From Elusimicrobiota bacterium (GTDB lineage Bacteria > Elusimicrobiota > UBA5214 > JBBAAG01): a stretch of 8,871 bases of DNA. The DNA is taken from positions 1 to 8,871 of the forward strand of contig JBBAAG010000102.1 in assembly GCA_041658405.1 (NCBI GenBank). The letters are read 5' to 3'. Within the stretch, counting starts at the first letter, position 1. Every line of letters begins with the position of its first letter. Below are positions 1 through 5,832 of the stretch, one piece after another. The position numbers and the translations under genes were made by a program. Under the pieces are notes generated by a model. It saw only the letters and a program-made list of their open reading frames with translations. It ran no database searches and had not been told where the DNA came from.

Positions 1-683
1 TGAGGTTTATCAAAAATAACATTAGGCGTACCGTGTTCAACGATATGCCCTTCATCCATAAAATATACCGTATCAGCAACCCTGCGTACAAAACCCATCT
101 CATGAGACGCTATAGCCATAGTCATACCCTCATCTGCCAAAGCTTTCATCACTTCCAGGACCTCTTCTGTCATCTCAGGATCCAGTGCTGACGTGGGTTC
201 GTCAAATAACATTATCTTGGGATTCAACGCTAATGCCCGCGCGATTGCCACGCGTTGCTGTTCACCCCCGGAAAGATTTGCGGGATAACAATGATACTTA
301 TTCTCAAGCCCGACTTTGGTAAGTAAACTTTCCGCATACTTTACCGACTCCCCGCGGCTAATCTTTTGTACCACAACCTGAGCTAAGACAACATTTTCCA
401 GTGCTGTGAGGTGAGGGAAAAGGTTAAGATGCTGGAAAACCATCCCCACCCCGCGGCAGATCTGGTTGATATTACATGCTTTAACCTCAAGAGTGTCAAC
501 TATGATAGTACCCGTATCATAAGGGGTTAATCCATTTATACATCTTAGCAACGTAGTTTTACCTGACCCGCTGGGGCCGATCAATGCAATAACCTCACCG
601 TCATTAATGACTAATGACACGTGGTCAAGCCCGGGCCGGCCATCGTTATACACTTTACTGACATTATCAATCTGAATTTTCAT
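1..683 (-). CDS. Polar amino acid ABC transporter ATP-binding protein (GlnQ/HisP type), 3' end outside window
   Basis: Cytoplasmic ATPase subunit that powers import of a polar amino acid with the permease encoded just upstream. I translated 227 codons. Visible in order are Walker A GPSGSGKTT (residues 36-44), Q-loop FQ (83-84) followed by the family-typical NLFPHLT, signature LSGGEQQR (137-144), Walker B IMLFDEP (157-163), D-loop SALD (165-168) and the switch histidine in ASHEMGF (192-198). All catalytic elements are intact. Family members are about 240 residues, so only roughly 13-20 C-terminal residues lie beyond the left edge. The ATG overlaps the permease stop as ATGA and no Shine-Dalgarno sequence is visible, so translation is probably coupled. 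The strong LFPHLT and HEMGF motifs place it in the polar amino acid subfamily; the exact substrate cannot be read from the ATPase. Confidence 0.96.
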   Translation of the reverse strand, partial: MKIQIDNVSKVYNDGRPGLDHVSLVINDGEVIALIGPSGSGKTTLLRCINGLTPYDTGTIIVDTLEVKACNINQICRGVGMVFQHLNLFPHLTALENVVLAQVVVQKISRGESVKYAESLLTKVGLENKYHCYPANLSGGEQQRVAIARALALNPKIMLFDEPTSALDPEMTEEVLEVMKALADEGMTMAIASHEMGFVRRVADTVYFMDEGHIVEHGTPNVIFDKP

Positions 684-1351
684 GAACGTATCTGATATTT
701 TCTTTCAATCATTGCACTGAATTTTGACAGTACAAATGTCATTGCCAGGTATATTAATCCTATGATAAACCATGTTTCGAACGCGACAAAGTACTGCGAG
801 TAAAACTCTCTCCCCGCGCGGGTTAACTCCCGAAGGCCAATAATAGAAACAAGTGAACTATCCTTGAGGCACGCAACAAAATCATTGACCAGAGGAGGCA
901 GAACAATTCTAAATGCCTGAGGTAAAATTATATGCCGCATCGTTTGATTATTTGTCATTCCCAGCGACTGCGCAGCGTCATATTGCCCCCGCGAAATTGC
1001 CTGTATCCCTGCACGTACAATTTCCCCGACGTATGCACTGTAACAGATACTGATAGCGATGATACCTGCGGTAAACTGCGGTAAATTAAATACTTTGCCA
1101 AGCCCGAAATAAATAAAAAATATCAGTACCAGCAGCGGCACACCGCGGATTATATCTACATACGCAGCTGCCAGAATACGAAGAATATTTATACGTGACA
1201 CACGTGCAAGGCCAATCAGTAAACCCATGACCAGGGCCAGGCAGAATGACAGTATCGTAATTTTTAGAGTCATAGGGATCGCGGGGATAAGGAACACCAG
1301 TATCTTGTAGAACAGTTCCAGTTCTTTTCCTATAAACTCAAAAAACAGCAT
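680..1351 (-). CDS. Polar amino acid ABC transporter permease (GlnP/HisM family)
   Basis: Inner-membrane permease of 223 residues, a normal length for single-gene members that work as homodimers. It has about five hydrophobic segments: near residues 12-48, 60-83, 92-108, 146-172 and 191-210. The cytoplasmic EAA loop that docks on the ATPase is clear around 121-145, with GQYDAAQSLGM followed by ILPQA. The segment VDIIRGVPLLV (65-75) is typical of the HisM/GlnP branch. The gene lies 28 bases after the lipoprotein-like binding protein gene and overlaps the ATPase gene by four bases (ATGA). The chosen ATG has only a weak Shine-Dalgarno (TTAGGTT about 7-9 bases upstream), so coupling to the preceding gene is likely. 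Only one permease gene is visible, so a homodimer is expected unless a second lies outside the window. Confidence 0.96.
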   Translation of the reverse strand: MLFFEFIGKELELFYKILVFLIPAIPMTLKITILSFCLALVMGLLIGLARVSRINILRILAAAYVDIIRGVPLLVLIFFIYFGLGKVFNLPQFTAGIIAISICYSAYVGEIVRAGIQAISRGQYDAAQSLGMTNNQTMRHIILPQAFRIVLPPLVNDFVACLKDSSLVSIIGLRELTRAGREFYSQYFVAFETWFIIGLIYLAMTFVLSKFSAMIERKYQIRS

Positions 1352-1379
1352 TTTTACAACCTAACCAGCAAATATATTG

Positions 1380-2141
1380 CTAATCTTCAATCTTCCACTT
1401 TTTCTTTGACTCATCAAGCCATCCTGTGGTCTTAAGTTCGGTAATTATCTTGTTTATATTCTCAAGCAATTCCGTATCTTCTTTTCTCAATGCCATACCA
1501 TACTCTTCACTCGTGATTTTACCACCGACAATTTTCAACCCTTTCTTTGAACACACGATTGCGCGGCTTGTCGGATGGTCCGTTATTATAGCGTCAATCT
1601 TTTTGTTTTGCAGGTCAATAAACGCACTAGCGATATCGTCGTAGCTAACAACCTCCGCGGAGACGACTTTCTTTGATTCCATCTCGCCTGTAGTACCAAG
1701 CTGAACCCCGATTTTTTTGCCGGCTAATTCATTAAGTACTGTTACCATACTATCTTCACGTACAGTGATTGACTGCCCAGCGTTATAATACGGTAGAGTA
1801 AACGCCACCTGTTTTCCCCGTTCTTCCGTAATAGTCATAGCTGAGATAAGCATATCAAACTTTTTTTCCTGCAAAGCAGGAATAATACCGTCAAACGCTA
1901 TAGTCATAAATTCAGCAGTGACGCCCATCCTGCGCGCAATCTCCGTTACTAAATCAATATCAAACCCCACAAACTTACCGGTTATAACATCCTTGGTCTC
2001 AAACGGCGGATAAGTAGCGTCTGTCCCGACAACTATTTTCCCTGATTGCCTGATTTTCTCAAGTGTAGGTTCCTGTTTGTTAAAACACCCTGTTGTCATC
2101 AACATCAACACAGCAACAATTAAATACCATTTTTTACGCAT
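1380..2141 (-). CDS. Amino acid ABC transporter substrate-binding protein, family 3, probable lipoprotein
   Basis: Periplasmic binding protein of 253 residues (SBP_bac_3 family, GlnH/HisJ/FliY-like) that delivers an amino acid to the downstream permease. The N-terminus has MRKK, a hydrophobic stretch and a cysteine at 19 in MTTGC. This resembles a lipobox, but threonine at -3 is not the usual Leu/Val/Ile, so lipidation is probable rather than certain. Family landmarks are YPPFE (44-48), VGFDIDL (58-64), FDGIIPAL (83-90), ITEER with Arg108 at the position that normally binds the ligand alpha-carboxylate, GVQLGTTGE (145-153) and Asp188 in ITDHP at the position that normally binds the alpha-amino group. 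All are intact, so a standard alpha-amino acid ligand is expected. The start overlaps the end of the preceding gene by eight bases and has a good ribosome binding site, AAAAGG seven bases upstream, inside that gene. Confidence 0.95.
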   Translation of the reverse strand: MRKKWYLIVAVLMLMTTGCFNKQEPTLEKIRQSGKIVVGTDATYPPFETKDVITGKFVGFDIDLVTEIARRMGVTAEFMTIAFDGIIPALQEKKFDMLISAMTITEERGKQVAFTLPYYNAGQSITVREDSMVTVLNELAGKKIGVQLGTTGEMESKKVVSAEVVSYDDIASAFIDLQNKKIDAIITDHPTSRAIVCSKKGLKIVGGKITSEEYGMALRKEDTELLENINKIITELKTTGWLDESKKKWKIED

Positions 2142-4950
2142 TTTTGTACCTTTTCAACATAATTTCTGCCCACCTTATTTTATTTACAACACCAGGCGCT
2201 TTTTTCTCAAGCAACTCCAGTGCTTTTTCCGCATTTTGGCGTACAAGTTTACTTTCATCGTCAAGCATATTAATTATGGTTTCAGTATACGTGGTTTCGT
2301 TGATAGATTGCAGAACATATGCCGCGCATGCACGTACCCATTCTTCTGAGTCAGCCGCTAACTTGCTGAAACATTTTACTAAATCAATACTTTCCTGGGC
2401 AAACAATACATTCGATAAGTTATACAGTGTTGAAATCTCAGTCTCTTCGAGTATAGGCAGTGTGTACTGCGAAATATACTGTTCCCCGGTTTCTTCCAGA
2501 AATTCGAGTACATACGCTCTTCTGCGTGTATCAGAATCGCGCCAACGCAAAAACTTATCCCCATGATGAAATCCTTCAAGTAACCCAATTATTTTAAATA
2601 TAAGCTTCTTTAACCGCAAATTTTTATCATTCAACGCATCAATCAGGATTTGTACTATAGGAACTTTTTTTACTAACGGCAAAAGTTTATGTATTATAGC
2701 GATATTATAATACACACTTGCGGTCTCGCGTTTTAAGCAATTAATAAACATCACGCGTTCTTCCCGTGTTTCAATCAAATCATATGCTTCAATCACAGCT
2801 TCACGCAAACGGTCATTTGCGTGATCAATATACTTTACCAACAACTTCTTAGCCCGGGGATCATGCATTGCGCCGAGGCCTTCAATTGCGGTAAGGATTG
2901 ATTTAATATTTGATAACCTCAACCTACTGGACAACAGTTCAAACGCATGTTCCCCTCCTGTGCGGATTAGACGTTCCCGCGCGTATCTATTAACCATGGG
3001 AGCCGGGTCATCCAATGACTTACCGAGGTAATCAATAACGATATCGCTGCTATCCTGAGGCAAACCCCTCAATGCGCTGAGCCTTACCTTTGGTGCTGTG
3101 TCATTAAGCGCAAAACCTAATATTACCTTGTTTTCATGCACCATTTGCCCTGCAGCATACGCTGCGCTTGAACGTAGTTCAGGGTTTTGAGACTTAAGCA
3201 TATTTTGTAAAGATTCCAACCCGCGGTCATCACCGAGTTTATGCAGAGCTATACACGCATTAATCTTGACACGTGTGACAGGATCATCGAGTTTACCCAG
3301 TAAAGCATCCCTACCGTCTTTTATCCCGATCTTCCCGATAGACTCTATTGCGTTAGCACGGACACGGTCATCTTTATCACTGGTATATTTAATAAGGACT
3401 TCGTAGATATTATGGCTCGAGAAACTACCCAGTGTTTCGATCACAGTTGCGCGGATTTTACTATTATCTTCGGTCTCAAGAATTTCCACGAGGTCAGGAA
3501 TAGTATTACTGAGTTTAAGTTTATCTATCATCTCAATAGCGAATATCCGCAGGTCATCGTTTGGTTCCCTCAACGCTTTCACCAGAACCTTCTCTGCCTG
3601 ATCTGTTTTCATATCGTCAATAGCTTTGATGGTAAGGTACCTCACGTCAAAACTTGTATCCCTCAAAGTAGCCAGTAATGTGCGTACATACTCTTTACGA
3701 AGGTTTAAGCTCATAAGTAACCATATACCCGTAAGTACTAGGCCTATAATACACAGTATTTGGGGGTTAAGATCTTTAAAAAATATAAGGGTTCCTCCGG
3801 CAGTTGCTATCCCCAGAGGAATCACTACTCCTTCAATAAAAGATATTGTGCGGCCCCGCATTTTTCGTTCTACAGGATTAAACAATAACGGGTACGCAGT
3901 ATCAACCAACGAATTGCCTACTACGTCGCGGGTAAGTTTTGCGTATATAGCGGAACCTAACTGTAGATAAACGATTAGAGAGGAAAAACCGCTTAAAACT
4001 ATGCTCGGGAATATCAACAAGACGTTACCAACTCCAAACCGTGAAAGTATCTTGTTTACGGCAAACATCTGAATCATGAATGTAAAAAGGTAAAATACAC
4101 CGGAATAATACCCATAGAATGCTGTCAGCCTGTCTTCCTGAAATGATCCTGCGACGATACGGTTATACTGAAAATCCAGGAAATATACCGCAAGAGCGTA
4201 CAAGAAAAAACTTATCCCAATTGCGCGTAGATAACTTGAACTAAGAACATACCCCGCTCCGCCAACAAGATCATTCACCATTGTTGAGATAGTGGTAATA
4301 CTTTCCTTTTCTTTGTCGGTAGATGTGCTTGTTTTTAATCTTTTACTGACAAAAAAAATAGCAAACAAAGGTAATGACCATAGAATAAAAAGGTTTTCAG
4401 TATGAATATATTCTGCGATAACACCACAGAGAAACCCTGCCGCTATCCCTCCCAGCAACCCGCTGCCAATTACTAACGGAAATAACCGTTTTGCCTGGCG
4501 AAGGTCACAAATATCATTAGCTAACGCCCAGAACTGCGTGAATAACACTAGCCGTATAGTTTCCGTGCCGATGTACAGCACCTGGTTTAACCATTTAAAA
4601 TGAAACATCAACGCCACACGGCTTATAAGTATCAATACACCAAACAAAACCGTGGTAGTCCATAGTAGCTTGCGTTTATCAAGCCGGTCAATAAAAATAC
4701 TGTACCCGACAATTGAAAAAAACACTACGATTGAAGTTAAGACATACATCAACGGCAAAGACTGTGAACCTTCGGTAGATATAAAAATTGAAGTAACAGC
4801 GTTCATTCCGAACGTGTTTGCTATTATAATACAGAAGTATATTAACGACAGTGTTACAAGTTTATTTACATCGTCAGACTGTAAATTGTAATACCTGGCG
4901 AGAAACTTGAATAGCTTCTCAAATAAATTATTACCTTTTATTTCTTCCAA
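2134..4950 (-). CDS. NTT/MFS-like membrane transporter fused to a C-terminal HEAT-repeat domain
   Basis: Large two-part protein of 938 residues. Residues about 30-417 form a polytopic membrane domain with roughly 11-12 hydrophobic helices. It resembles bacterial Npt/ATP:ADP antiporter-like and MFS-like proteins, most clearly at QFWALAND (139-146), then AKRLFPLVIGSG (153-164), and a late motif around 357-380 with NPVERKMRGR and a FIEGVV helix. From about 420 to 915 the chain is a tandem array of helical pairs with HEAT/PBS-lyase spacing of about 31 residues; I count around 14, for example DDRVRANAIESIGKIG (527-542) and PELRSSAAYAAGQM (590-603). An even helix number would put the HEAT part in the cytoplasm. 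Some family relatives carry a cyclic-nucleotide-binding domain; none is visible here. The start is TTG: a stop codon lies three codons upstream with no other start between, and the next in-frame ATG is Met49, inside the first membrane helix. The gene overlaps the upstream binding protein gene by 13 bases and the downstream one by eight. The substrate is unknown; nucleotide exchange is possible but not shown. Confidence 0.85.
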   Translation of the reverse strand: MEEIKGNNLFEKLFKFLARYYNLQSDDVNKLVTLSLIYFCIIIANTFGMNAVTSIFISTEGSQSLPLMYVLTSIVVFFSIVGYSIFIDRLDKRKLLWTTTVLFGVLILISRVALMFHFKWLNQVLYIGTETIRLVLFTQFWALANDICDLRQAKRLFPLVIGSGLLGGIAAGFLCGVIAEYIHTENLFILWSLPLFAIFFVSKRLKTSTSTDKEKESITTISTMVNDLVGGAGYVLSSSYLRAIGISFFLYALAVYFLDFQYNRIVAGSFQEDRLTAFYGYYSGVFYLFTFMIQMFAVNKILSRFGVGNVLLIFPSIVLSGFSSLIVYLQLGSAIYAKLTRDVVGNSLVDTAYPLLFNPVERKMRGRTISFIEGVVIPLGIATAGGTLIFFKDLNPQILCIIGLVLTGIWLLMSLNLRKEYVRTLLATLRDTSFDVRYLTIKAIDDMKTDQAEKVLVKALREPNDDLRIFAIEMIDKLKLSNTIPDLVEILETEDNSKIRATVIETLGSFSSHNIYEVLIKYTSDKDDRVRANAIESIGKIGIKDGRDALLGKLDDPVTRVKINACIALHKLGDDRGLESLQNMLKSQNPELRSSAAYAAGQMVHENKVILGFALNDTAPKVRLSALRGLPQDSSDIVIDYLGKSLDDPAPMVNRYARERLIRTGGEHAFELLSSRLRLSNIKSILTAIEGLGAMHDPRAKKLLVKYIDHANDRLREAVIEAYDLIETREERVMFINCLKRETASVYYNIAIIHKLLPLVKKVPIVQILIDALNDKNLRLKKLIFKIIGLLEGFHHGDKFLRWRDSDTRRRAYVLEFLEETGEQYISQYTLPILEETEISTLYNLSNVLFAQESIDLVKCFSKLAADSEEWVRACAAYVLQSINETTYTETIINMLDDESKLVRQNAEKALELLEKKAPGVVNKIRWAEIMLKRYKNA
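2149..2154 (-). promoter_or_regulatory. Ribosome binding site of the lipoprotein-type binding protein gene
   Basis: AAAAGG on the minus strand lies seven bases before the ATG at 2141. It sits within the last codons of the transporter-HEAT gene, supports the 2141 start and means the second gene's initiation site is crossed by ribosomes finishing the first. Confidence 0.6.
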
Positions 4951-5738
4951 CGCTTCTCAACAAACCAGTAATTATAAATTTCCTCATATTCTCCGGTTAA
5001 GCGTATCTCATCCAGAAAATAATTCAGCCATAAAAGGTAGTGGAGATCACCTTCGTCAATTGCAAAACAGTACAATTCATAAGACAACTGGTCCGGCAGT
5101 ATACGCAACTGCGGGTACTTAACAACCAAATCGTCTGCATAAGGCTTATCAAACACAAACGCGTCTACACGGTTTGCTATAAGTTCAGTTGACGCCTGTG
5201 CCTCACCAAGATACTGTATCAACGACGCATTCGGTAACTTATTCTTAGCAGTAATTTCACCGGTTGTGTCTTTGCATACCGCAATTTTTACACTTTCATT
5301 GTTTAATTCACGCCAGTCAGATACCGCTTTTTTCCGTGGAGACAACATAACCACCTGCCCGGTTTCAAAATACGCGTCACTAAAATTAACTACCATTGCG
5401 CGTTCCAATGTCCTTGTCATCCCGGAAATAACCATATCAATTTCCTGCCATTTTAACGCGAATAGCAGCTGATCCCATTTATATTCTTTTATTTCAATTT
5501 CCACACCCAAACGTTCCGCAATTTTTTTGGCTACATCAACATCAAACCCGACAAGCTCGCCCTTGTCATTTTTGAACTCAAACGGCGGGTATTCAGCTTC
5601 AAGCCCGACAATAAGTTTTTTGCGTTCCTTTATTATGCTGATAGTATCCCGCGCAGACACAAATGCTGCGCTGACAAAAGTAAGAAGTACAGCTGCCAGT
5701 ATGCTTTTTGTTAACAACGCCGTTCTGTTTTTCATCAC
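4938..5738 (-). CDS. Soluble periplasmic amino acid-binding protein, family 3 (first gene of operon)
   Basis: Binding protein of 266 residues in the SBP_bac_3 family, predicted to be free in the periplasm. The N-terminus is a classical Sec signal peptide: basic MMKNR, hydrophobic core 12-25 and a likely cleavage after Ala29 in FVSA. There is no lipobox cysteine, unlike the second binding protein of the operon. Family landmarks are YPPFEF (50-55), VGFDVDVA (63-70), WDQLLFAL (88-95), Arg113 in RTLER (carboxylate-binding position) and Asp197 in FVFDKP (amino-group position). The usual Gly-Thr-Thr-Gly element reads CKDTTGE (155-161), with Asp replacing Gly, and Cys155 and Cys224 are extra cysteines. 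The two binding proteins share the family framework but differ widely in pocket positions, so they probably bind different ligands. The start is uncertain by one codon: GTG at 5738 or ATG at 5735. Residues are numbered from the GTG. Its own promoter and strong ribosome binding site lie upstream. Confidence 0.94.
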   Translation of the reverse strand: MMKNRTALLTKSILAAVLLTFVSAAFVSARDTISIIKERKKLIVGLEAEYPPFEFKNDKGELVGFDVDVAKKIAERLGVEIEIKEYKWDQLLFALKWQEIDMVISGMTRTLERAMVVNFSDAYFETGQVVMLSPRKKAVSDWRELNNESVKIAVCKDTTGEITAKNKLPNASLIQYLGEAQASTELIANRVDAFVFDKPYADDLVVKYPQLRILPDQLSYELYCFAIDEGDLHYLLWLNYFLDEIRLTGEYEEIYNYWFVEKRWKK

Positions 5739-5744
5739 CTAAAA

Positions 5745-5756
5745 CCTTCCTCCCTT
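5745..5756 (-). promoter_or_regulatory. Strong ribosome binding site at the operon start
   Basis: The purine run AAGGGAGGAAGG on the minus strand offers two Shine-Dalgarno registers. GGAGG lies 10 bases from the GTG at 5738, and GGAAGG lies six bases from that GTG or nine from the ATG at 5735. Both starts are therefore served and the sequence does not decide between them. It is the best ribosome binding site in the window. Confidence 0.75.
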
Positions 5757-5786
5757 AATACATTTTATGATTAATATCAGTTACTT

Positions 5787-5816
5787 ATAATAACATAAAC
5801 CCCAAAAATATGTCAA
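5787..5816 (-). promoter_or_regulatory. Sigma-70-type promoter driving the five-gene transport operon
   Basis: On the minus strand a perfect -35 box TTGACA (5816-5811) is followed after 18 bases by TATTAT (5792-5787), which matches five of six bases of the -10 consensus. Transcription would start near 5780, leaving a leader of about 40-45 bases before the first start codon. It lies in the only sizeable gap of the window and points towards the binding-protein gene. No clear operator or riboswitch fold is visible in the short leader. Confidence 0.7.
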
Positions 5817-5832
5817 TAAAAGAATTTGTGTG

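Larger units (their letters stand above)
5739..5832. other. 94-base AT-rich intergenic region between the two transcription units
   Basis: The only gap longer than about 30 bases in the window. It holds the minus-strand promoter and ribosome binding site listed separately. I find no GC-rich hairpin followed by a T-run after the GH57 stop codon, so the upstream transcript may continue into the transport operon. Confidence 0.7.

Noticed and set aside
2093..2566. Plus-strand open frame of 157 codons, the longest on that strand
   Set aside because: It lies antisense to the HEAT-repeat region and the neighbouring binding protein gene, has a Ser/Tyr-rich composition typical of a shadow frame, no recognisable domain, and its start falls in coding sequence of well-supported genes.
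5739..5780. Riboswitch or attenuator in the operon leader
   Set aside because: The predicted leader is only about 40-45 bases, AT-rich and without stable stems or a leader peptide.
5780..5794. Inverted repeat GTTA...TAAC over the -10 region as a possible operator
   Set aside because: Only four base pairs per arm are perfect and the surroundings are so AT-rich that such matches are expected by chance.
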